64,000 nt of DNA from CAVXHV01 sp963761445. GTDB lineage: Bacteria; Planctomycetota; Planctomycetia; Isosphaerales; Isosphaeraceae. The stretch covers positions 62,001 through 126,000 of the forward strand of contig CAVXHV010000019.1 in the NCBI GenBank assembly GCA_963761445.1, written 5' to 3'. Below are positions 56,153 to 64,000 of the stretch, piece by piece. Below the pieces are notes generated by a model. It was not told the DNA's origin and did no database searches. It was given only the letters and a program-made list of their open reading frames with translations. The position numbers and the translations under genes were made by a program. Positions within the stretch are counted from its first letter, which is position 1; every line of letters starts with the position of its first letter.

Positions 56153-58022
56153 TCACTGTCTGATTGCGGGTTGATCGCTCGCACGCCGATTCGGGCGGCC
56201 AGCCGCACCTTCTGTGAGTTCGGGAGCTGTCGAACGTAGTGAGCGCGAAGGGCGTTCAGCCATCTGCAGCTCGCGTCCTTCGTAGCTCACGACGACACGG
56301 GTGAGTACGGGGCCGGGGGTCGCGAGTGCTCGCTGGATTCCGCTTGAGGCGTCGGCGTTGTCGGTGATTTGATTGAACGTGAGGCCCATTGCCTGGGCGA
56401 ACGCGGCGAAATCGATGCGGGCGAGCTCGGTCGCGGTGGTGCGCCGGTACACGGGTTCCTGGAGCATCTGCATGTAGTGATAGGCGCCGTCGTCGAGCAC
56501 GAAGAATTTGACGGGCAGGCCGGCGCGGACGGCGGTGGAAGTTTCGATCGCGGACATCAAGAAGCAGCCGTCGCCGGTGACGCAGACGACCTGGCGATCG
56601 GGACGAACCCGCTGGGCGCCGATCGCTGCGGGGATGGCCCAGCCCATGCTTTGATTGTCAGCCGGCGTAAAGTATCGCCGCGGGCCGGGTACTTCCATGG
56701 TTTCCGAAGCCCAGTGCGTGGCGGCCGTCACGTCGACGAAAATTAATTCGTCGGGGCCGAGGGCCGCGCGCAGGCGGCTCAAGAAGAACATGGGGTCGAC
56801 GCACGGGTTGATTCGGACCGTGGCGGCCTCGCAGCGGTCGACCCGGCGCAGGTCTTGAATGTGCTGCCAGAGCTGCGGGCAGGGAGCGCGGCGGACTGCG
56901 TCGCCGTCGGCCAGGAGCCGGTCGAGGAACACGCGAGAGTCGGACCAGACGGCGACGTGAGCGGGCACGTTCCGGCCGATATTCTGCGGGTTCACGTCCA
57001 CATGGATCAAAACGTGGTGTTGGGGGATGGCGAAGTTGGCCGTGGAGACCTCGCTGTAACGAACGCCGACGGCGAGGACGACGTCGACCTCGTTGAACGC
57101 GGCCTCTGCGGCGCGAGTGCCTTGCTTGCCGTAGCCCCAGCCGACGGCCAACGGGTGATGATCGGGCAGAGTACCTTTGCCGCTGACCGAAGTGGCCACG
57201 GGAGCTTGCAGGAGCTCGGCCACCGCCGCCAGCGACGGACCGGCGTCGACGCAGCCCAGTCCGGCGTAGATTCCCACGCGGCGACGTCGATCACTCAAGT
57301 GTGCCAGGGCGCGGCGGTACGCTTGCTCATCGAACGGAGGCGGGCAGGGGGGAGGCACGGGCAGGCTCAAAGTTCCAGACCTCGGTGATAGAGGGGATAC
57401 GGGATGACGACGCCTACGGGCCCCGGCTCACCGGAGATGGCGATCTGAAACGCCTGAAAGATCGCTTGGGGTATCTCGGCTTGATGGCGGACTTCGAACA
57501 GTCGTTTTGACGACCGGCCGGAGGATTGCGGCATTCGCCAGCCCGTGGACCTGGCCGATCCTGCGCGGGGGTGAGCGATCGATGTCGCTGACAATACCGA
57601 CGATCGGGATGCTGTCGTACAGAGCCTCGCCGATCCCGGTCAGGGCGTTGGTCAAACCCGGTCCGGGCACGACGGCGAAAACCCCGACCGTTCCGGTGGC
57701 CCGGGCGGCGGCGTCGGCCATCACGCTGGCGGAAGCCTCGTGAGCCACCAGTAGATACGGCATGCCTTTGGCTTTGAGGGCGTCCCAGAGCTCGTTGTTC
57801 TGGGCGCCCGGAATGCCGAAGACGCAAGGGACTCCCTGGCACCAGAGGGCCGCGGCCGCGGCCTGCGGCTCCGGTCATCTTGCCGTGCACGCCGTCGCGT
57901 CGGGTATAGCGGCCCAGCTCGACGCCGGAATGTGCCTGGGGGGCAAGGGCAGTGATGGCCGCGGCCGCACTCAGAACGCTACCGCCGGCGAGTAGCTCGC
58001 GGCGGTTTACCTTGGGTGACAC
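56153..58022 (-). CDS. TPP-dependent acetolactate synthase-like enzyme with Tat-type signal (three frame breaks)
   Basis: About 620 residues. Start GTG 58022 (GGGAGGG 9 bases upstream): VSPKVNRRELLAGGSVLSAA is a twin-arginine-like export signal, unusual for this family. The domains follow ALS/benzoylformate decarboxylase order: Pyr domain (MPYLLVAHEASASVMADAAA with the catalytic Glu in HEAS, VPGPGLTNALTGIGEALYD), central domain (AVGWGYGKQGTRAAEAAF, VDVNPQNIGRNVPAHV) and PP domain (FTPADNQSMGWAIPAAIGAQ, VCVTGDGCFLMSAIETSTAV). The TPP motif is GDG but ends LDDGAYHYM instead of the usual NN. Frames break near 57870, 57510 and 57371. Substrate unknown. Confidence 0.8.
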
Positions 58023-58204
58023 CTTGGGGTTCCCTCCCGGCCGGTACGACGCGCGAGATCGCCCGCCCAGGGGGGATCCATCGCCTCGGCGAGCTCGGCG
58101 CCAGCTGCGCACTCCGACGTGTTCGTATCGGCGTGTGGAATGGGTTTTCATCGGCCGGTGCGGCCACGCCGGGGCGTCGAAAGCTCGCATGGGCCGCACG
58201 ATCC

Positions 58205-59024
58205 TTACGACCGGTTCAGAGTGCGGGTATGCGCGGTGAACCGGGCCAGACCGGAAAGCACCGCGGGCCGGTAGGCTGCGGGGTGTTCGCGGAGATGCTT
58301 GATGCATTCCAGGATGATCGGTCCGGAGTATCGGATGGAATCGAGAACGCTCCCCCATTCGGCCCAGTCGATCGTGCCGTGGCCTGGCGGGAGGTGAGCG
58401 TCTTGCCGGCCGTCGTTGTCGTGCACGTGGGTCGTTGCCAGAAGTGAGCCGGCAGCCTGGGTTTCGTGCGCGAAGCCTTCACCCAGATTGGCGTGGCCGG
58501 TGTCGAGTGCGAGGGCGAGCCCGGGATGGGTGAGCTCGAGTAGAAGCTCCGCCAGATCTGTCATCCGGCTGCCGGGATGCACGCCCGGCGGCATGTTCTC
58601 GACGCAGGCGAGCACATCCTGGCCGCGTGCGTGATCGGCCAGGCGCAGCAGCCCACGGGCCAGAGCCGCGCGGCGGTGCTGGTGCTCGTCCGGGTCGGAC
58701 AATCCGCCGGGGTGGACGACCAGGCATTTGCCGCCGGCGGCGGCCAGCCAGTCGACGCAACGCATCAGGTCGTCGATTGACTCTTCGTGAGTCGCCGCGT
58801 CGGTCGAGCCCAGGTCGACACGCGCAGGCGCGGATGGCCTGGCCGCCCCACGCGCCGTGGGCGCTGATGGATCGAGAAGCCGCGACTCGCGACTCGGCGT
58901 GCGAGCTCGACGGGGTCAGGTAGAGTCCTCCACAATGGGAGAATTTCGAGCAGTGCTGCGCCAGGCTCCCGGCCAGATCGAGCTCGTCGTCGAGATCGAC
59001 GCGGTCGTAGCCGTAGATGATCAT
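58205..59024 (-). CDS. Sugar phosphate isomerase/epimerase-like TIM barrel protein (two frame breaks)
   Basis: About 272 residues from the ATG at 59024 (MIIYGYDRVDLDDELDLAGS). Breaks near 58926 (one C missing in a C run) and 58816 (one base surplus) join to PVELARRVASRGFSIHQRP and then the longest clear part: LMRCVDWLAAAGGKCLVVHP, VLACVENMPPGVHPGSRM, LALALDTGHANLGEGF (D-x-GH metal site), THVHDNDGRQDAHLPPGHGT (H-x-HDNDG) and LECIKHLREH. These fit the xylose-isomerase-like TIM barrel superfamily with divalent metal ligands Glu/Asp/His. Enzymatic substrate not predictable; possibly myo-inositol or sugar catabolism. Confidence 0.75.
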
Positions 59025-59091
59025 CGTGCCCAGGGCTCGTTGCGACACGCAATGCCTTTCAAATGGGTCAGAAAGGAACGGTCGCGTCGGG

Positions 59092-59097
59092 TATAAT
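59092..59097 (+). promoter_or_regulatory. Candidate -10 element
   Basis: TATAAT in the context GGGTATAATTCC, 95 bases before the FabZ-like gene. No strong -35 at 16-18 bases (CAGAAA region), so confidence is low. Confidence 0.3.
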
Positions 59098-59191
59098 TCC
59101 AGACGCGACCGTTGTGCTGGCAAAGCCACTTGTCGAACATTGTAGTGCAGGTCAAGATAGCAGTCGAGCGATAGAGAAAGGATCCGCGCGC

Positions 59192-59699
59192 ATGCCGCCA
59201 GTGGCTTTGATCGACCCCGCAGCCGTTGACACGTCTCACGTTCTGGTCGATCGTGAGGGGATCGCGCCGGCACAATCCGCAGCGGTTCGAGATGGTCCAG
59301 CTCACCGCGATCGTGTTCATCGACACCGAGAACAAACTGGTCGTCGGCTACAAGGACGTCGGGCACGATGAGTTCTGGGTGCGCGGCCACATGCCGGACT
59401 ACCCGCTCTTGCCCGGCGTGCTGATGTGCGAGGCAGCGGCGCAGCTTTGCAGCTTCTTGTGCGGACACATCAAGCTGGTAAAAAAAGGCTTCGTCGGCTT
59501 CGGGGGCATGGAAGAAGTCCGGTTCCGGGGGCAGGTTCGCCCGGGCGATCGGCTGGTTCTGGTTTCGAAGGCCACGCGGATCCATCGCCGTCAGCCGATG
59601 TTCGACACGCAGGGCTTCGTCGGCAACAACATGGTCTTTCAGGCCAAGATCATTGGCGTCAACCTCACCGCCGGAGGCGAGGCCGACGCCCCGCTTTGA
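59192..59699 (+). CDS. FabZ-like 3-hydroxyacyl-ACP dehydratase family protein (one frame break)
   Basis: About 169 residues. ATG at 59192 (AAAGGA upstream) begins MPPVALIDPAAVDTSHVLVD; one surplus base near 59269 shifts to RRHNPQRFEMVQLTAIVFID and the hotdog fold. Active-site pattern: HMPDYPLLPGVLMCEAAAQL, where the His and Glu match FabZ (H-x-P-x-x-P-x-x-PGV-x-x-x-E). Later RGQVRPGDRLVLVSKATRI fits the hydratase strand. It may serve fatty-acid or secondary lipid synthesis. The TrmB gene follows 50 bases later. Confidence 0.8.
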
Positions 59700-59749
59700 G
59701 CCGGCTTGGCTCGGTCCGGAAATCGGGACGTTCTTTCCCACGTGTTCCC

Positions 59750-60386
59750 ATGTCACGGTCTCGACCCACAATCGACGTTTCACACCAGCTTATCGACCCG
59801 GGACGGCTCTCTGAAACGGCGGCGCCAATCAACTGGGCGAGCCTCTTCGGGAATGCCAATCCGGTCGAGCTCGAAATCGGCTCGGGAAAGGGTCTTTTCC
59901 TTGTGAGCGCGGCGAAGTCTCGGCCCGGCGTGAACTACCTGGGTATCGAGCTCTCCCGCAAGTATGCCGTTCAGGCCGCGGCGCGGCTCGCTCGGAACGA
60001 GGTCGAGAACGCCAAAGTCTGGTGCGGCGATGGACGACTGATCATGGCGCGGTTCGTTCCCGATCAGAGCCTGCTCGGCGTGCACGTGTACTTTCCCGAT
60101 CCGTGGTGGAAGACCCGCCACAAGAAGCGCCGGGTCTTCACAGCCGAGCTCGTGCGGGAGATCGAGCGAACGCTGAAAGCCGGAGGGCAGCTTTGCGTGG
60201 CGAGCGACGTTCTGGAGTATTTCGGGGTAATCTGCGGATTGATCGCCGCGAGCGGGGCGTTTCACGAACATGAGCGGCCGGCTCCGTCCCAGCCCGCGCA
60301 GCGCGCTCGACTATCTCACGCACTTCGAGCGAAAATACCGGCTGGAAGGACGGCCGATCTACCAGGCGCACTTCGTGATGCGCTGA
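59750..60386 (+). CDS. trmB: tRNA (guanine-N7-)-methyltransferase TrmB (one frame break)
   Basis: About 211 residues from the ATG at 59750. SAM-binding motif VELEIGSGKGLFLVSAAKSR, then NYLGIELSRKYAVQAAARLA, the TrmB signature VHVYFPDPWWKTRHKKRRVF and RTLKAGGQLCVASDV. One surplus base near 60295 shifts to the expected ending DYLTHFERKYRLEGRPIYQA HFVMR, stop 60384-60386. Methylates N7 of G46 in the tRNA variable loop. Convergent with purF across a small hairpin. Confidence 0.9.
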
Positions 60387-60412
60387 GCCGGTCCGGGGGA
60401 CGCCGAACCGGC
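60387..60412. terminator. Candidate bidirectional terminator hairpin
   Basis: GCCGGT (60387-60392) and ACCGGC (60407-60412) with a 14-base loop, between the convergent trmB and purF genes (purF stop at 60414). No T-run; weak evidence. Confidence 0.35.
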
Positions 60413-60413
60413 G

Positions 60414-62015
60414 CTATTGCAGCAGCGTCGCCTTGGGGATCGGCTCATAGGCCCGATTGCCGTTTGCGGCGCGCACCGCGGCGGCGCTCTCATTTTCGAG
60501 CTGGTAGAGTACCTGCCCGGTCTCAGTCGGGTAGCGGCCGGTGATGCAGGCGCGGCAGAGGCGGTCGCCGTCGAGGTCCACCGAGCGAGCGATCGCTTCG
60601 ACGGGCAGATAGCGCAGGCTGTCGGCGCCCAGCTCCCTGGCCATCCGTGCCTGCGCGGCAACCGAGACGCATTCGCCCGGGTGATCGACGAACGGCGTGG
60701 CAAAAAGCTCGGCCTTGCGGGACATGTCGATCCCATAATAGCACGGTGCGATGATCGGCGGGCACGCCACACGGAGATGGATCTCGCGAGCCTCGCCGCG
60801 ATCGCGGATCTCGTGGACGAGCGCCCGCATGGTGGTTGAGCGCACGATGCTGTCCTCGACCAGCAGAACTCGTTTGCCGGCGAGAACCTCGGGCAGAGGC
60901 GTGTACTTGAGCTTGGCCTTGGCGGCGCGGTCGGCTGTGCCTTCGATGAAGGTGCGACCGACGTAGCGGTTCCGCATCAGGCCCTCGACGGAGGGTACAC
61001 CCAAGGCGAAGGCCATGGCGTCGGCGGCGGCCTTGGCGGTGTCGGGCACGGGGACGACGATGGTGTCGGAGTCGAGGGGGATGTCCTCGAGCTGTGCGAG
61101 CTCCTTGCCCAGGGCCGATCGGCTCAGGTAGACAGAACGATCGTCCAGGGTGCTGGCGACATTCGCGAAATAGATCCATTCGAAGAAGCAATGGGCCTGG
61201 CTCGGCGAGGGTGCGAACCGCTCGATGCGAACGCCGCCCGGACCGGCCACTGCCAGCGTGCCCGGCTCGAGCGAGCGGATGTTGCGAAAGCCGAGATTGG
61301 CGAGCGGCACGCTCTCGCTGGCGACACCGAAAAGCGGACCGTGCTCCGCAACGCAGAGTGGTCGAATGCCCAGCGGGTCGCGGACGACCACAAGCTCGCC
61401 GTAAGCTGTGATCAGGACGATATTATAGGCACCGTCGAAGCGTTCCGAGATGCGTCCGAACACGCCGACCCAGTCGGGATCCTGATCCTCGCTCTGGATC
61501 TCATAGGCGAGCGAGTGCATGATGATTTCGGTGTCGGTGTTCCGCTTGAGGTGGTAATCACCTTTGGCCAGCAGCGACTCCTTGAGGGCCTCGTAGTTGG
61601 CGAGCTGGCCATTGAAAGCAAAGGCGAACCACTTCGTCTTGCGGCCGTGGTCTCGCTCGAACGGCTGCGCGTCGGAACGATCGTTGCCGCCACAGGTTGC
61701 GTAACGTACGTGGCCTATCGCGAGCGGTCCGTCAACCCCCTCCATGATCGCCTCGAACTCCTCGCGATGATTCAGGCGAAACGCTTCGGCGACCGTGCCG
61801 AGCTCCTTGTGAGTTTTGATAAGCGCACTGCGATCCGGACGAAAACTGCTCATTCCCGCGGCTAGCTGGCCGCGGTTCTGCATATCCAGAAGCATGCGCG
61901 GCACCAGCCTGGCCACGCTGTTGACATCACCGGCGATCGGCGCCAGCGACGAAACCGACGCGCCCGCCGCGTGGTAGACGGCGGCTACGCCGCACTCGTG
62001 GTGAAGCTCACCCAT
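60414..62015 (-). CDS. purF: Amidophosphoribosyltransferase PurF
   Basis: An intact 533-residue protein. ATG at 62015 chosen so the product begins MGELHHECGVAAVY: a short propeptide and then the catalytic Cys (residue 8) exposed after cleavage, as in PurF/Ntn hydrolases. Glutaminase domain features: LDMQNRGQLAAGM, LAIGHVRYATCGG, FAFAFNGQLANYE. The phosphoribosyltransferase domain has VLLVEDSIVRSTTM (PRPP loop), and C-terminal Cys residues (DHPGEC, LCRACITGRY) likely bind an Fe-S cluster. It makes 5-phosphoribosylamine, the first step of purine synthesis. Divergent to proB across about 110 bases. Confidence 0.97.
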   Translation of the reverse strand: MGELHHECGVAAVYHAAGASVSSLAPIAGDVNSVARLVPRMLLDMQNRGQLAAGMSSFRPDRSALIKTHKELGTVAEAFRLNHREEFEAIMEGVDGPLAIGHVRYATCGGNDRSDAQPFERDHGRKTKWFAFAFNGQLANYEALKESLLAKGDYHLKRNTDTEIIMHSLAYEIQSEDQDPDWVGVFGRISERFDGAYNIVLITAYGELVVVRDPLGIRPLCVAEHGPLFGVASESVPLANLGFRNIRSLEPGTLAVAGPGGVRIERFAPSPSQAHCFFEWIYFANVASTLDDRSVYLSRSALGKELAQLEDIPLDSDTIVVPVPDTAKAAADAMAFALGVPSVEGLMRNRYVGRTFIEGTADRAAKAKLKYTPLPEVLAGKRVLLVEDSIVRSTTMRALVHEIRDRGEAREIHLRVACPPIIAPCYYGIDMSRKAELFATPFVDHPGECVSVAAQARMARELGADSLRYLPVEAIARSVDLDGDRLCRACITGRYPTETGQVLYQLENESAAAVRAANGNRAYEPIPKATLLQ

Positions 62016-62127
62016 CGGCTCGTTCCACCCCGCTTTAAAGTTGCAGCCTGAATCCGAGAGTTCAATCCACACGCGCCGGTCGAACCCAGGGCTCGAGAGC
62101 CTTTGCCCGCGGCGACGAGGCATTATA

Positions 62128-63319
62128 ATGTCGGCGGGATCTACCGACAACCGAGCTCGCGCCGAAGGAGGGCCTGCGGTGGTCCGCGACCTGGTCCGAG
62201 ACGAAGTCGTGCTGTCGGCTCAAACCTGGGTTGTGAAGGTTGGCACGAGCGTGCTCACCGCGGCCGACGGCACGCTCGACCCCGACCGGGTCGGCCACCT
62301 GGCTGAGCAAATCAGCCTGGTGATGGACCAGGGCCGCCGGATCGCACTCGTCAGCTCCGGTGCGGTCGGGGCGGGCATGGGCCAGCTCGGCTGGAAGCGC
62401 CGGCCCGAGAACCTGCGGCAGCTTCAGGCCGCCGCCGCGGTCGGGCAGGCTTATCTGATCCGTGCCTATGACGAAGGCCTGCGTCGACAAGGGCGGCACG
62501 CAGCTGCAAATTCTCTTGACGCATGAAGATTTCGACAGCCGGCCGCGCTACCTCAATGTGAGAAACACGCTCAATGCTCTGTTCGAATGCGACGCTGTGC
62601 CGATCATCAACGAAAACGATACCATCAGCGTCGACGAAATGAAGCTGGGCGACAACGATCAGTTGGCGGCGATGGTCACCAACCTGCTCCAGGCGCCCTT
62701 ACTCGTGATCTTGAGCGTCGTGGAGGGGCTTTACCGCACGATGGGAGAGCGGCCGGGCGCCGGTGAGATAGTGCCCCTCGTATCTCAAATCGACGACGAG
62801 GTACTTGCGCTGGCCGCCCGTGGGCGCAGCGCGCTGGGAACTGGCGGAATGCAGAGCAAGCTGACAGCGGCCCGGCGGGTGACCCTGGCGGGAGGGTCGG
62901 TCATCATCGCATCGGGAATCGAGCGCGAGCCGCTCACGCGCATCCTGTCCGGAGAGCCGCTGGGCACCTTGTTCCTGGCTCATGGGGCGCGGCATAAAGC
63001 CCGTAAACGCTGGATCGGGCTGACGGCGCGGCCAAGAGGCTACTACGTCGTCGACGATGGCGCGCGTCGCGCGCTCGAGTGGAGCTCGAAGAGCCTGCTC
63101 GCGATCGGAATTGTCGAAGTCGTGGGTGATTTCGAGAAGGGCGACGTGATCGGAATTCGGGACCGGTCGGGCTGCGAATTCGCGCGTGGGCTCACGAATT
63201 ATGCGGCACCCGACGCCAAACGAATCCAGGGCCTGCGCACCGTCGAGGCCCGCAACGCGCTCGGCGTGGCGGCTTACGACGAAGTCGTCCACCGCGACAA
63301 CCTGGCGCTGATTGTGTGA
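62128..63319 (+). CDS. proB: Glutamate 5-kinase ProB (one frame break)
   Basis: About 397 residues. ATG at 62128 with GAGG 8 bases before; a GTG at 62180 is possible. N-terminal kinase: VVKVGTSVLTAADGTLDPDR, LVSSGAVGAGMGQLGWKRRP, LQAAAAVGQAYLIRAYDEGL. One surplus base near 62511 joins LLTHEDFDSRPRYLNVRNTL, VPIINENDTISVDEMKLGDN and GTGGMQSKLTAARRVTLAGG. A C-terminal PUA domain is present (RWIGLTARPRGYYVVDDGA to the stop). Catalyses the first step of proline synthesis. That such a gene is frame-broken supports sequencing error as the general cause. Confidence 0.95.
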
Positions 63320-63386
63320 GGAAATCGCACGTCGTCGAAAGTCCGGACCTCACGGCATCGGAATCCCCGAAAACTCGAACGGGATA

Positions 63387-64000
63387 TCAACGTCGGTTCG
63401 AGCGACCGAGATAGTAGCGCAGCTCCTTGGGAGGGCCAGATCGCAGCGAGCTGGTGACCGTGAGAGTGACGTGTGAGTTCTCGGCGTCGGCGATCGATTG
63501 AAACCACGGGATCAGGTGGTCGCTCGAGTCGAGCACGTCGATCTGAAGCTGATCTTGCCCGGTGCGAGGGAAGAGCAAATTGTAGCCGTCGGATTCGCCG
63601 CTCGAGGGCGCATCCGGGCCATTCGTTTTGATCGAAAGCTCGACCAAGGTTTGCCGCGAGTCGGGGAGGGCGCGGACGCTGTGCACGGTCAACTGAGAGT
63701 CGGAGTTCTCGAACGTCTTGCCCACACTTTTTTCGAGCGGGACGATCAGCGGTCCGGGGCGGCGTGAGCAGACGGTGACCGGAATCGTTCCGCGCATCGT
63801 CTTGATTGTGTCGCCGGGATCGGCCGGGCGTTGCAACTGGGCGTGGGTTTCCATCACGGGCCCGTGCGGCGCGCCGAAGTATCCGCGGAAATTGAGCGCC
63901 TGAGACTGGCGGCCCGAATAGATCAGAGAATTGCCGTGGTCATCGAGGGCTTCCTGGAGTCGAAGCTCGCCGCGCGGGGCCAGCGACAATCGGGGCTCGG
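63387..64000 (-). CDS. Hypothetical protein, N-terminus beyond the window
   Basis: The frame is open to the right edge; 204 residues of the C-terminal part are visible. It is predicted beta-rich: RLSLAPRGELRLQEALDDHG, PGDTIKTMRGTIPVTVCSRR, SDSQLTVHSVRALPDSRQTL, LVELSIKTNGPD, LQIDVLDSSDHLIPWFQSI and a C-terminal SHVTLTVTSSL then PKELRYYLGRSNRR. Looks like an extracytoplasmic domain with Ig-like strands. The family was not recognised with certainty; the N-terminal part, where a signal peptide would be, is missing. Confidence 0.6.
   Translation of the reverse strand, partial: EPRLSLAPRGELRLQEALDDHGNSLIYSGRQSQALNFRGYFGAPHGPVMETHAQLQRPADPGDTIKTMRGTIPVTVCSRRPGPLIVPLEKSVGKTFENSDSQLTVHSVRALPDSRQTLVELSIKTNGPDAPSSGESDGYNLLFPRTGQDQLQIDVLDSSDHLIPWFQSIADAENSHVTLTVTSSLRSGPPKELRYYLGRSNRR

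Noticed and set aside
58479..59783. 434-residue minus-strand frame crossing the FabZ region
   Set aside because: Only its central part (from the ATG at 59024) is the true isomerase-like start; the rest is antisense to the FabZ-like gene or out of frame.

Overview
The window reads as a high-GC chromosome segment from a planctomycete, probably of the Isosphaerales/Gemmatales type. The evidence is the gene content: two cytochrome-like PSCyt1/DUF1549/DUF1553 genes each followed by a DUF1501 gene, two DUF1559 prepilin-like proteins, two FG-GAP/ASPIC-UnbV proteins, Tat-like and lipoprotein signals, and many short dispersed hairpin repeats between genes. No rRNA or tRNA gene was recognised.

The most notable region is 36.6-44.5 kb on the minus strand: an apparently complete diversity-generating retroelement (DGR). 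In transcription order it has a 1999-residue target protein (Ser/Thr kinase, STAND-type ATPase, membrane segment, helical repeats, C-terminal FGE-sulfatase/C-type-lectin fold), its variable repeat (VR) at the extreme 3' end, an avd-like accessory gene, a DGR-type reverse transcriptase, and a template repeat (TR) that overlaps the 3' end of the RT gene. TR and VR align over 121 bp without gaps. The ten differences in the core all fall at adenines of the template (8 A to G, 2 A to T); one further mismatch lies at the 3' boundary. The changes alter AAC codons of the lectin-fold protein to Asp, Val or Ser. This is the expected footprint of adenine-specific mutagenic retrohoming onto a sensor-kinase/STAND protein.

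Layout. 0-7.5 kb: end of a WD40 protein, a membrane protein, the first PSCyt/DUF1553 + DUF1501 pair, a small secreted peptide and a GNAT. 7.5-16 kb (minus): DUF1573-like and LolA-like envelope proteins with a large ABC-2 permease, an EF-hand/deiodinase-like protein, a lipoprotein and a DUF1559 protein. 16-27 kb: secreted small proteins of one family, FG-GAP/ASPIC proteins, a tandem AhpD-like protein and a second DUF1559 protein. 27-35 kb: second PSCyt/DUF1553 + DUF1501 pair, HEAT protein, a 66-bp tandem array, a VIT1-like transporter and a lipoprotein. 36-45 kb: the DGR. 45-56 kb: a gene-poor repeat-rich stretch, then a cell-surface polysaccharide module (AlgI-like MBOAT O-acyltransferase, SGNH hydrolase, Wzm/Wzt-like ABC exporter) with an MmgE/PrpD protein and an alpha/beta hydrolase between them. 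56-64 kb: a TPP enzyme with a Tat-like signal, a sugar isomerase/epimerase-like protein, and housekeeping genes (FabZ-like, trmB, purF, proB).

Quality caveat: by hand I count roughly 37 single-base frame breaks spread over about half of the long genes, mostly one surplus base in a short homopolymer or GC run, including in housekeeping genes (proB, trmB). This looks like residual sequencing or assembly error rather than mass pseudogenisation. Coordinates given for such genes span the whole reconstructed reading. The stretch from about 33.9 to 46.2 kb, which includes the DGR, shows no frame break.
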